Positions 52,780-61,073 of a stretch of DNA of 64,000 nucleotides are shown piece after piece; the stretch's first letter is position 1, and each line of letters starts with the position of its first letter. The position numbers and the translations under genes are program-made. The stretch lies in NCBI GenBank assembly GCA_018648805.1, contig JABGQM010000006.1, positions 62,001 to 126,000 of the forward strand, given 5' to 3'. The stretch comes from Verrucomicrobiota bacterium. Its GTDB lineage: Bacteria; Verrucomicrobiota; Kiritimatiellia; UBA8416; JABMPJ01. The notes below the pieces were generated by a model. That model saw only the letters and a list, made by a program, of their open reading frames with translations. It was not told where the DNA came from and did no database searches.

Positions 52780-54390
52780 GTGTCGTTCGATAATGAGATT
52801 ACCGGAGCGCTCGAGGCCTTGGAGGGCCAGAAGGCGGACTGGGAGCAGGCCCTTGCGGAGCTCCTTCCCGGCAACCTGGTGAAGCGCGTCGTCAAGGGGC
52901 ACGAGTACTACTACTGGGTGCGGCGTGAGAACGGAAAGGTCAAGACAGACTACAGGGGCAAACTCAGCGATGAGGAAGTGGCCTGGTATACTGACCTCAA
53001 GCAGAAGCGAGAAACGTTTACCAAGCAGATTGCTCGTGCCGACAAGGCTATCCGTGCCCTGAAATCGGTCCTGTGCCAACGGCAACCCGACGACGCGGAC
53101 ACCCCAGCCGAATCCGGCGGCAAGCCCCATGCCCACAAGAAGGAAGAAAGGGCAGGGCGCGCTTCGCCGTCCGGGGGGGCGCGCCGCGCGGAGGCTAAGA
53201 GGGCTCCCGGATCCCGGAAGACGAAGATTGTGGCACGGGTGCGCCCGTTGGTGGTGCTTTTCGGCAGTTTTCCCCGGACGATCTGCATCGACCTGGCTCG
53301 TGAGTGGGGGTGGGATCTTCTGGATCTGGCACTTACGGAAGAAGCCATACCGGACGGTGTGAAACCGACCGGAATTATCTCCGACAATCTGTCGACGCAT
53401 TCGGTTGTGAAACGCCTCATCAATATGGGGTGCTATGCGGTCCGACTGGGCCGGCGCCCGAATCCAACCGACGTCCATACCCCTGCCATTCTACTGGACT
53501 TTGTGAGCATTGGGCGTATGGCGGCAGAGCACTTCCTGGCGCGCGGCTTCAAGACGGTTGCGCATGTTGGCTGGGATTCGGAAGATCCTGACTCTCTGTA
53601 CTATCCGATGTATGTGTCGTTTCGGCAACATGCGCAAAAGGGCGGGGCCGCCTGCCACGTGCATAAGCTCGATGTCCCGATGAGTAAGGCCGTCGCCTTG
53701 AGTCTGAGCAGTTACGAGTCTCGCACGCTGGGGGTGTATGAGTGGCTCTCTGATCTGCCTAAACCCGTGGGGGTCGTGACCATTACCGATGGCTACGCCG
53801 CCAGCATCTGTGTCATGTGCCGCCATGCCGGCATCGCGGTGCCTGAAGAAGTGGCCATAATGGGGGTGGGGAATCGAGCGTCGATCTGTGAGGTTTCCAC
53901 GCCCACGCTGTCGTCCGTTGATTCAGCCTGGGAGGCCAGGACGCAACGCGGCATGACGTTGATGCGGGAGCTGATTGCGGGCGAGCCGGCACCGCAAGCG
54001 CCGATCGTCATCCCACCCGCGGGCGTGGTGGAGCGACAGAGCACGGACCTGCTTGCCGTCGACGATCCGGCTGTGGCGCAGGCACTGCGTTTCATGTGGG
54101 ATCATCTTGAGCAGAACATGTCGGTAGATGACGTGGCCGAGGCCGTGGGCATCAGGCGCCGGAGCCTGGAACGTGCCTTCCGCGGACAACTGGGGCGCAG
54201 CGTGAATGCCGAGCTGCGCCGCAAGCGCCTGGAGCACTGCTGTCAGCTGCTGAAGACCACCGACCTCCCCATCGCAGACGTGGCCCCGCTCAGCGGCTTC
54301 AGCTCTGCGGGCTACCTGAACAAGGTCTTTCGTGCCGCCTTCGAGACAACGCCGAGGCAGTGGCGGGTGTCGGCCGGGAGAGCATCGTGA
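52780..54390 (+). CDS. Fused regulator: small conserved domain + LacI-like sugar-binding domain + AraC HTH
   Basis: A 536-residue regulator. Residues about 155-400 are a LacI/XylR-type periplasmic-binding fold (PLVVLFGSFPRTICIDLARE, LLDFVSIGRMAAEHFLARGFKTVAHVG, GVVTITDGYAASICVMCRHAGIAVPEEVAIMGVGN). Residues 430-530 are an AraC double HTH (SVDDVAEAVGIRRRSLERAFRGQLGRSVNAELRRKRL, PIADVAPLSGFSSAGYLNKVFRA). Residues 1-105 resemble a separate family of small proteins (VVKGHEYYYWVRRENGKVKTDYRGKLSDEEVAWYTDLKQKR), joined by a basic low-complexity linker. XylR-type regulators normally lack this. The start is a GTG with GGAGAG upstream. It probably controls the following genes. Confidence 0.8.
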   Translation: MSFDNEITGALEALEGQKADWEQALAELLPGNLVKRVVKGHEYYYWVRRENGKVKTDYRGKLSDEEVAWYTDLKQKRETFTKQIARADKAIRALKSVLCQRQPDDADTPAESGGKPHAHKKEERAGRASPSGGARRAEAKRAPGSRKTKIVARVRPLVVLFGSFPRTICIDLAREWGWDLLDLALTEEAIPDGVKPTGIISDNLSTHSVVKRLINMGCYAVRLGRRPNPTDVHTPAILLDFVSIGRMAAEHFLARGFKTVAHVGWDSEDPDSLYYPMYVSFRQHAQKGGAACHVHKLDVPMSKAVALSLSSYESRTLGVYEWLSDLPKPVGVVTITDGYAASICVMCRHAGIAVPEEVAIMGVGNRASICEVSTPTLSSVDSAWEARTQRGMTLMRELIAGEPAPQAPIVIPPAGVVERQSTDLLAVDDPAVAQALRFMWDHLEQNMSVDDVAEAVGIRRRSLERAFRGQLGRSVNAELRRKRLEHCCQLLKTTDLPIADVAPLSGFSSAGYLNKVFRAAFETTPRQWRVSAGRAS

Positions 54391-54432
54391 CATCCCCACT
54401 CGCGCCGGACCGTGCGTATCGCCGCAGCCGGT

Positions 54433-54474
54433 TGACGCAATCCTGCCATTCTCGCAGCGCATTCTTGCCCTGTA
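54433..54474 (+). promoter_or_regulatory. Candidate regulator operator, copy 1
   Basis: A 42-nt stretch identical at 30 positions to 57548-57589. Half-sites ATCCTGCCA (54440) and ATTCTTGCC (54461) are 21 bp apart, two helical turns, as expected for AraC-type direct-repeat binding. It lies 120 bases upstream of the phosphodiesterase fusion gene and 43 bases after the regulator gene. Confidence 0.55.
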
Positions 54475-54593
54475 CCTTTCGCCATGAAAGGGCGTATGCT
54501 TGGGGGTGATGACGTTGGGGAAAGGTGGGCTTATGAATGTGGGCGTTCGAGCGAAGGCGGGATCATCCGCCGGGACGCCAGGGGGGGACGGCC

Positions 54594-57500
54594 GTGAGTA
54601 GTGATCCTTGCAGGCGTGTGCTGCTCATCGGCTGGGACGCTGCCGACTGGCAGGTAATCAATCCGCTCATCGATGCCGGGAAGATGCCGAATCTGGCCCG
54701 GTTCGTGGAGCAGGGCGTCATGGGCAACATCGCCACTCTGCAGCCGGTGCTCAGCCCCATGCTCTGGACCTCAATCGCCACCGGCAAGCGGCCCTACAAA
54801 CACGGCATTCACGGTTTTTCGGAACCGGATCCGGTCACGGGCGGGATTCGCCCGGTCACCAACCTGTCGCGTCGCACCAAGGCGATCTGGAACATCCTCA
54901 ACCAGGAAGAGCTGAACACCATAACGGTCGGTTGGTGGCCTTCGAATCCCGCGGAGCCACTTAGCAGGGGCGTCATGGTGTCCAACGACTACCAGAAGGC
55001 CCATGGTACGGACCCCGCAAAGTGGCCGATGAAGCCGGGCACCGTTTACCCGGAGCGCCTCGCCGATCCACTCAAGAAGCTGCGTGTTCACGCGGGCGAG
55101 CTGGGCGAGCGGGATCTGATGCCATTTATTCCCGGTATCGAAGGCCTCTCCCGCGAGGAACTCGACACGTTGCAGGAGGATCCCCGCCTGCCGTCCTTGC
55201 TGAAGATCATCGCGGACTGTTACACCATTCAGGCGGCTGCAACCGCCACCATGCAGAACGAACCCTGGGACCTGATGTGCGTCTACTACGACGCCATCGA
55301 CCACTTTGGCCATGCCTTCATGAAGTACCATCCGCCGCAGCGCAAGGGTGTGAGCGACTTTGACTTCCGTGTTTTCAGAAGCTGCGTCGAGTCCTGCTAC
55401 ATCTTCCACGACATGATGCTTGGCCGGTTGCTCGAGTTGGCCGGCGAGGACACCACCGTCCTCCTTATATCGGACCACGGCTTCCACCCCGACGATCTGC
55501 GGCTGAGCACCGTTCCGCGCGAGCCAGCCGGGCCGGCGGCCGAACACCGGCAGTTCGGCATCTTCGCCGCCCGGGGCCCCGGCATCCGCAGGGATGAACG
55601 GATTACGGGCGCCAACCTGCTTGATATCTGTCCGACCCTGCTGCACCTCTTTGGCCTCCCGGTTGGGGAAGACATGGACGGCAAAGTCCTGCTCGGCATC
55701 TATGAAGATCCGCCGGCCACGATCGACCGGATCCCGAGCTGGGACGCGGTCGAGGGCGATCACGGGATGCACCCGCCCGACAAGCAGATCGCGGCCGAGG
55801 ACTCCAAGGCCGCCCTTGAGCAGCTCGTGGCCCTGGGTTACATCGACGAGCCGGATGCCGACCAGTCGAAGGCCATGGCGCAGACCGTACGGGAACTGGA
55901 CTACAACCTGGCCCAGGCGTACAGCGACGGGGGGATCTACACCGAGGCCATCGCCATCCTCGAGCGCCTCTATAAAGAGTGGCCCATGGAGCACCGCTTC
56001 GGCTTCAAACTCGCCACCTGCTACCAATCGCTCGGTCGCGCGGCGGATCTGCGCACGTTGGTGGGCATCATTATCAAGCGCCGCATCGAGGAGGCCAACG
56101 AGGCCGTCACCGAAATCAAGGCCCTCAATCTCGAGGAGGAGCAGGCCCGCCAGGCGGAGCAGGAGCGCGTCGAGAAGATGAGCGCAGAGGAAAAGAAGAC
56201 CTTCTGGCTCGAGCGGCGCAATCTCATCGGAAAATCACGTCCCAATCTCTTCTCCCTGCGCTACCTCGAAGCCTGCGCCGATGTGGCTGAGCGTGATTAT
56301 GATGCCGCCCTCGGGAAGCTCAAGCAACTCGACAGCAGCCATGGCGCGCGTCGCAACGCCCTGACCCTGCGTGGTGAGATCCTGCAGCGGCTCAAACGCT
56401 GGCCGGAGTCCCGGGAGGCCTTCGAGGAGGCCCTCAAGATCGACCGTGAGTCGCCGGAACCGCTGCTCGGCCTGGCGCGGACCTTTCTCGCGGAAAGAGA
56501 GTACGAGCAGGCCGCTGCCCACGCCCGCGCCTCGCTGGGCCTGCTCTTCTTCCGGCCCCGGGCGCACTACGTGCTCGGCATGGCTCTCTACCGCCTGGGC
56601 CGCTGGCAGGAGGCCGAGCAGGCTTTCCAGGTCTGCGTGACCCAGGCACCACTCTTCGCTGCCGGCTACCGGATGCTGGGGCAAATCTGCCGTTTCTACA
56701 AGCAGGACCCCCATGCGGCCGCCGCCTACCAGGTGCGGGTAAGCGAAGCCCGTGCCCGCATGGCGCAGGTGCGGACGGATAAGCAGGACCAGGTCCGTGA
56801 CCTGCAGGATGAATCCCTGCGCGCCGGCGACGCCCCGGATGCCCGGCCCATGCCCGTCTTGCAGCCGCGACCGGAAGCCCTCGCGGGGGTTGACGCCGGC
56901 GAGGTGATCACCATCGTCTCCGGCTTGCCGCGTTCCGGCACCTCGCTGATGATGCAGGTCCTCGAGGCCGCGGGCATCCCCGCCTTCACCGACGGTCACC
57001 GCGCCGCCGACGATTCGAACGCCAGGGGATACTACGAGCACGACCGGGTGGCCGGCTTGCGCGGCAGCCCTGACAAGTCATGGATCGCCGGAACCCGGGG
57101 CCGGGGACTCAAAGTCGTGGCCCCGCTCTTACCGTCATTACCACGCAGGACCGGGCGCGGGAAGGGCGGCGAACGTCTGCAGTACCGGGTGCTCTTCATG
57201 GAGCGCGAGATGCAGGAGCTCCTCGACAGCCAGGCCACGATGCTGGCGCGCCTTGACAAGCAGGTCCCTGCCGGCGATGTGTCCAGGGCCTACCTGCAGC
57301 AGGTGCGTCACGCCAAGACCTGGCTCAACGGCCACGGCATCCCGGCCATCTCCGTGAACTTCCGCGAGCTTGTGCACGATCCGGGGCAGGTATTGCCGCA
57401 CATCGCCGCGTTTCTCGGCACGGAGAGCAAGATTGGGGCGATGCGGGCAGTCATCGACCCAGACCTACATCGCACCCGCCGGGACGCGGTGTCGGGATAA
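54594..57500 (+). CDS. Alkaline phosphatase-like/phosphodiesterase + TPR + sulfotransferase fusion
   Basis: A 968-residue three-part protein. Residues 8-420 are an alkaline-phosphatase-superfamily hydrolase: LLIGWDAADW (metal Asp), LSPMLWTSIATG (nucleophile region), YYDAIDHFGHAF, LLISDHGFHPDD and AEHRQFGIFAARGPG. Residues about 440-710 are TPR repeats (ALTLRGEILQRLKRWPESREAFEEALKI and others). Residues 771-955 resemble a sulfotransferase with the PAPS-binding loop SGLPRSGTSLMMQVLEAAG. No signal peptide is visible, so it should be cytoplasmic. The GTG at 54594 follows a G-run; an in-frame ATG at 54537 is less likely. Substrates are unknown. Confidence 0.82.
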   Translation: MSSDPCRRVLLIGWDAADWQVINPLIDAGKMPNLARFVEQGVMGNIATLQPVLSPMLWTSIATGKRPYKHGIHGFSEPDPVTGGIRPVTNLSRRTKAIWNILNQEELNTITVGWWPSNPAEPLSRGVMVSNDYQKAHGTDPAKWPMKPGTVYPERLADPLKKLRVHAGELGERDLMPFIPGIEGLSREELDTLQEDPRLPSLLKIIADCYTIQAAATATMQNEPWDLMCVYYDAIDHFGHAFMKYHPPQRKGVSDFDFRVFRSCVESCYIFHDMMLGRLLELAGEDTTVLLISDHGFHPDDLRLSTVPREPAGPAAEHRQFGIFAARGPGIRRDERITGANLLDICPTLLHLFGLPVGEDMDGKVLLGIYEDPPATIDRIPSWDAVEGDHGMHPPDKQIAAEDSKAALEQLVALGYIDEPDADQSKAMAQTVRELDYNLAQAYSDGGIYTEAIAILERLYKEWPMEHRFGFKLATCYQSLGRAADLRTLVGIIIKRRIEEANEAVTEIKALNLEEEQARQAEQERVEKMSAEEKKTFWLERRNLIGKSRPNLFSLRYLEACADVAERDYDAALGKLKQLDSSHGARRNALTLRGEILQRLKRWPESREAFEEALKIDRESPEPLLGLARTFLAEREYEQAAAHARASLGLLFFRPRAHYVLGMALYRLGRWQEAEQAFQVCVTQAPLFAAGYRMLGQICRFYKQDPHAAAAYQVRVSEARARMAQVRTDKQDQVRDLQDESLRAGDAPDARPMPVLQPRPEALAGVDAGEVITIVSGLPRSGTSLMMQVLEAAGIPAFTDGHRAADDSNARGYYEHDRVAGLRGSPDKSWIAGTRGRGLKVVAPLLPSLPRRTGRGKGGERLQYRVLFMEREMQELLDSQATMLARLDKQVPAGDVSRAYLQQVRHAKTWLNGHGIPAISVNFRELVHDPGQVLPHIAAFLGTESKIGAMRAVIDPDLHRTRRDAVSG

Positions 57501-57547
57501 CGGACGTTCTGTCGCCCCCCCCGGGGTGCTAAACAGACAGACCCGAG

Positions 57548-57589
57548 TGACGTAATCCTACCATTATTCCTCCGCATATTTACCCTATG
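57548..57589 (+). promoter_or_regulatory. Candidate regulator operator, copy 2
   Basis: The second copy of the 42-nt element, with half-sites ATCCTACCA (57555) and ATATTTACC (57576), again 21 bp apart. It lies 173 bases upstream of the exported protein gene at 57762; the rest of that 261-bp gap shows nothing else. Confidence 0.55.
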
Positions 57590-57761
57590 TGTTGTGCCGT
57601 CCGTGACTGATATCATGACAACGTTAGATGGAATTCTGTCTACAAGAAGGAGGTGCTGCCTATGAATAGCTGAAGTCCGACCAAGCCGGCCTGCTTGCGT
57701 GAATAGGCCGGTCCCCTAACGTTGTCAACAAGCGAACTAACACCAGCGACATGGAGAAACG

Positions 57762-58886
57762 ATGATGAAGAAGACCAACACGAACCACCGGACAATCGGC
57801 TGGGCCACCACGGCCATGGCTGCGGCCGCGGCATCCACTGCCAACGCTGATTTCGTACAGATCAACCTGACCGGCAACCAGGTCACCGCCGGGGGCGGTG
57901 TCGGCGGGCTTTATGCGGACCTGGATGGGGATTTGACGGACGATGTCACGTTCACCGATTCGGTTGCCTGGTCGAACACGGTATCCGGGTCTTACCTGAT
58001 GAACCGGGGCGCGGTCAGGATAGACGGCAACGCGTTGCTATTTATCGGTGGCTCCTGGGGCTACACGAGCTCCGGCTTCTCCAGCACGACACAGCAGGGC
58101 CCCGGAAACGTGCCCAAGGCGTTCTTCCCAATCTCGTTGACCGGGAAGCCTGGCAAAGACGCCTGGCTGGAAGTAGACGCCCGTGCGAATGGATGGGGGG
58201 CTGATGAGTTCACGGGCGACCCTAACGCCGGCGTCTACCTCACCCGCGTAGTCTATGACCATGACGGCTCTGAAACAGGCTCTCCCGACACCGGCACCAC
58301 ATATCCCACAACCGAGCCGCCCCCTCCGCCCGCGGCACCGACGGTTGACGGCGAGGACATCGCCAACATCGTCACCCACACCGGTCAAGAGAAGTTCTGG
58401 TCTGATGCCAACGGCAACATTGGGCAGTCGTTCACAACGGGCGCCAATGGCGGCGCCCTGCGTGCCGTTTCGATGCCAAGTAACGACCCGGGCACCCCCA
58501 CGCAGGCCAGGGTCTATTCGGTCCGGGTGGTTCAGATTGACGGAAGTGGAAACACGACAACTGTAGCCAAGGAAGATGGCCATGAGATAACCGCGGCCTA
58601 TGTTGCAGGCGAATGGTTGACTTGGACGCTGAACACGCCCGTCAGCTTGAGCCCCAATACACTCTATGGAATTGACTTGGAGCACACAGGGGGAGGCGAT
58701 TACAACAACGGCATTCCCTACCCGAGATATAGCGGGAACGAATACGCCGGCGGCAGCTTCTACCAGAGAGCCGATGGCGACCCCTCTACGGTCAGTTACA
58801 ATACGGGCCGCGACTATATCTTCCACCTTGATATAGACGGTGGCGGCACCTCGGCGACTCCCGGCACGCTGATCTACGGAAAATAG
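57762..58886 (+). CDS. Exported beta-rich protein, hypothetical
   Basis: A 374-residue protein with a signal peptide (RTIGWATTAMAAAAASTANA) and two beta-rich regions. The first (30-165) begins DFVQINLTGNQVTAGGG and has DLDGDLTDDV, a calcium-loop-like stretch. A Pro-rich linker (TEPPPPPAAP) leads to a second region (195-365) with IGQSFTTGANGGALRAVSMP and LSPNTLYGIDLEHTGG, resembling the choice-of-anchor type sandwich domains found in exported proteins. It ends TPGTLIYGK with no membrane anchor. Possible target of the fused regulator, given the upstream element. Confidence 0.7.
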   Translation: MMKKTNTNHRTIGWATTAMAAAAASTANADFVQINLTGNQVTAGGGVGGLYADLDGDLTDDVTFTDSVAWSNTVSGSYLMNRGAVRIDGNALLFIGGSWGYTSSGFSSTTQQGPGNVPKAFFPISLTGKPGKDAWLEVDARANGWGADEFTGDPNAGVYLTRVVYDHDGSETGSPDTGTTYPTTEPPPPPAAPTVDGEDIANIVTHTGQEKFWSDANGNIGQSFTTGANGGALRAVSMPSNDPGTPTQARVYSVRVVQIDGSGNTTTVAKEDGHEITAAYVAGEWLTWTLNTPVSLSPNTLYGIDLEHTGGGDYNNGIPYPRYSGNEYAGGSFYQRADGDPSTVSYNTGRDYIFHLDIDGGGTSATPGTLIYGK

Positions 58887-58895
58887 AATTCAGGT

Positions 58896-58930
58896 GGGGC
58901 GTCCCGAGCGCAGCTGCGTCGGGACGCCCC
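58896..58930 (+). terminator. Strong GC hairpin after exported protein gene
   Basis: Perfect 12-bp stem GGGGCGTCCCGA / TCGGGACGCCCC with an 11-base loop, 10 bases after the stop codon. There is no T-tract, but position and strength suggest termination. Confidence 0.55.
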
Positions 58931-58942
58931 GCGAATACAAAC

Positions 58943-59077
58943 GTCAGTACTGTTTACACCCATCCCCTCAGCCAGGGCGGCGCGTCCAACAGCCACTACG
59001 AAGGCAGTTCACAGACCTACATGGATGTGGGCCTGGCCATGGGTGAAGCGCTGACAGCGTTGCTCAAGGGGGAGTAG
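58943..59077 (+). pseudogene. C-terminal gene fragment
   Basis: An open frame without a start codon: VYTHPLSQGGASNSHYEGSS, then QTYMDVGLAMGEALTALLKGE and a stop. It reads like the end of a secreted hydrolase or similar enzyme, but I cannot assign a family. It sits between the hairpin and the SGNH hydrolase gene. Confidence 0.4.
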
Positions 59078-59166
59078 TCGTTCCCCCTGTCCTTCACACC
59101 ACCCGATCACTTCAAGCGGCACCGGGCTTCAGGCCGGGATGCCATGACCCACACTGAGAGGCCCTG

Positions 59167-60486
59167 ATGAATCGCTCACTCCACTCACCTGCCCGTACTG
59201 TCGCATCGCTTATCCTCATGACCCTGTTGGGGGGGATCATCCAGATGGCCCCGGCCGCCGGCGTCTCGCTCCCCATCGATGAGCCCGGCTTTGAAGCGGA
59301 TGGCTCGTGGCGATTCGGTCAGTCGGGCGTCGGCGTGGATGGATTCTTCGGCAAGGCCCATAGGGATTACATTGATGCCGGCTTTGTTGACATTCTGCCC
59401 GATCGCGGCATGTTGTTTGCCTACAACAACGGTCCGCAGCATGATCTGTTTCAGGTTCTCACGGCCACGGTTGCCGCTAATACGACGTACACGCTCAGCA
59501 TCATTGCCATCGACCCGACGTTCGCTGATCCTTTTCCGGGGGGCGAGCTGCGCCTGGGGTACCTTTCGGCGACGGCGACACCAACGTGTGATTACGGCCT
59601 GCACTTGATGACGCCGATATCGGTGAACGCACCTCTGCCGGAGAACGGCCCGGACGTCGACGACGGTTACGAGACCTGGGCCTATACGTTCGTCACCGGC
59701 CCTGCGCCGCACGGCCTCGGTCGTCCGCTACGTATCGAGGTCCTCGGTGGTGGCGGCGTTCAATCGCTCTTCGACAATGTCCGCCTTGAGGCGCGTACCG
59801 CTACCCCCGCCGAGATCAATAGTGCGTCCCGCGCGGTGAGTGAGCCCCCCAAGCTTACACCGGTCGTGGTGATGTTTGGTGATTCCACAACCGATCGCGG
59901 CATGCCGAAATTCGTGGAGAAGCAGCTTGATGCACTGATCACGTCTGACCTTCAGCGCCCCACCGTGATCAATGCAGGGAAGGGATTCGATAACGCGACC
60001 AGCGCTTTGAAGCGACTGCAAAAGGATGTGCTGGCTCACAAACCCGACATCGTCACCGTCTCGTTTGGTCTGAACGACACCGGTGGCCGCAAACCTGATC
60101 AGTTCAAGGAGAGTCTGCAGCAGATCATAAAGGTCCTGCAAGAAGCCGATATTGAAGTGGTCCTGATGACCAGTACGCCCTTCAACAACGACCAGCATGG
60201 CTGGGGCAAACAGTTTCAAGAGCTCGGTGGCCTCGATGAGTACATGGACCGCGAGTTCTGCGAGAGAATGCGCTCCCTCGCCGACGGCAAGGAGGTCCTG
60301 CTCTGTGACCTTCACGCGATCTTCACGAAAGCTTTCAAGCGTGATGCCGATCTGATAAACAAGGTCATTTCGGAGGACGGTGTGCATCTGACCGACGCGG
60401 GCTACATCCTGGCGGCCGAGCATATCGCCCCGGTTATTCACGCACTGCTCAGCGATCAAGCAACCGATTCAGCTGAGGAAAATTGA
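59167..60486 (+). CDS. Exported SGNH/GDSL-type hydrolase with N-terminal beta domain
   Basis: A 439-residue protein. After a signal peptide (TVASLILMTLLGGIIQMAPAAG) there is a domain of about 170 residues with alternating strands (SWRFGQSGVGVDGFFG, TTYTLSIIAIDPTF), probably a binding module. The hydrolase domain (about 232-430) has VVMFGDSTTDRG (Ser nucleophile), INAGKGFDNA (Gly), VSFGLNDTGG (Asn) and SEDGVHLTDAGYILAAEHI (Asp and His). These are the four SGNH blocks, in order. Likely an esterase acting on carbohydrate acetyl groups; substrate inferred only from family habit. Confidence 0.87.
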   Translation: MNRSLHSPARTVASLILMTLLGGIIQMAPAAGVSLPIDEPGFEADGSWRFGQSGVGVDGFFGKAHRDYIDAGFVDILPDRGMLFAYNNGPQHDLFQVLTATVAANTTYTLSIIAIDPTFADPFPGGELRLGYLSATATPTCDYGLHLMTPISVNAPLPENGPDVDDGYETWAYTFVTGPAPHGLGRPLRIEVLGGGGVQSLFDNVRLEARTATPAEINSASRAVSEPPKLTPVVVMFGDSTTDRGMPKFVEKQLDALITSDLQRPTVINAGKGFDNATSALKRLQKDVLAHKPDIVTVSFGLNDTGGRKPDQFKESLQQIIKVLQEADIEVVLMTSTPFNNDQHGWGKQFQELGGLDEYMDREFCERMRSLADGKEVLLCDLHAIFTKAFKRDADLINKVISEDGVHLTDAGYILAAEHIAPVIHALLSDQATDSAEEN

Positions 60487-60527
60487 TAAGCCCGGCGGTC
60501 GTGCCCGCACGAAACGAAAACACGCCC

Positions 60528-61019
60528 ATGAATGAAGTAACCACCTACTATTTGGAAATGACGTCGCGTGCGGCGTTAAGGAGCAAGTCTGAGTCGCGTG
60601 GATTGAAGATACGCGAATGCATCATCAAGCAATACCCGCTTAACAGGTTTCTGTATCAATTCATCGGTGCGCCGTGGAAATGGACCGACCGTCTGGTCTG
60701 GACTGATCAGCAGTGGGAAGGCTATGCCGAGAACGAGAATCTCAGAACCTGGGTGGCCTATCTGGGTGGCACACCAGCCGGGTACTATGAACTGCAGAAG
60801 CAGGAAGATGGCAATGTCGAGGTGGTGCTGTTTGGCCTGGCTTCACGCTTTTTCGGAATGGGTTTGGGCGGCTATTTTCTGTCGCAGGCGCTTGAATCGG
60901 CGTGGTCCTGGGAAGGAACAAAGCGAGTCTGGCTTCATACCTGCACATACGACCACGCGCACGCACTCCAGAATTACACGGCGCGGGGCATGACGCTTTA
61001 TCACGAGGATGCCCACTAG
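60528..61019 (+). CDS. GNAT family N-acetyltransferase
   Basis: A 163-residue acetyltransferase. The N-terminal VTTYYLEMTSRAALRSK is followed by RFLYQFIGAPWKWTDRLVWTDQQWEGYAEN, LRTWVAYLGGTPAGYYELQ, and the acetyl-CoA loop FFGMGLGGYFLSQALESAW, then HTCTYDHAHALQNYTARGM. It matches a GNAT subfamily with this characteristic TDRLxWT motif; substrate unknown. A TTG at 60483 overlapping the previous stop would add 15 residues and is possible. Confidence 0.85.
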   Translation: MNEVTTYYLEMTSRAALRSKSESRGLKIRECIIKQYPLNRFLYQFIGAPWKWTDRLVWTDQQWEGYAENENLRTWVAYLGGTPAGYYELQKQEDGNVEVVLFGLASRFFGMGLGGYFLSQALESAWSWEGTKRVWLHTCTYDHAHALQNYTARGMTLYHEDAH

Positions 61020-61073
61020 CACACCGACGGTGTCGCCCTATGCTCCCGCACATAACGACTGAAGGGGTGTCGC

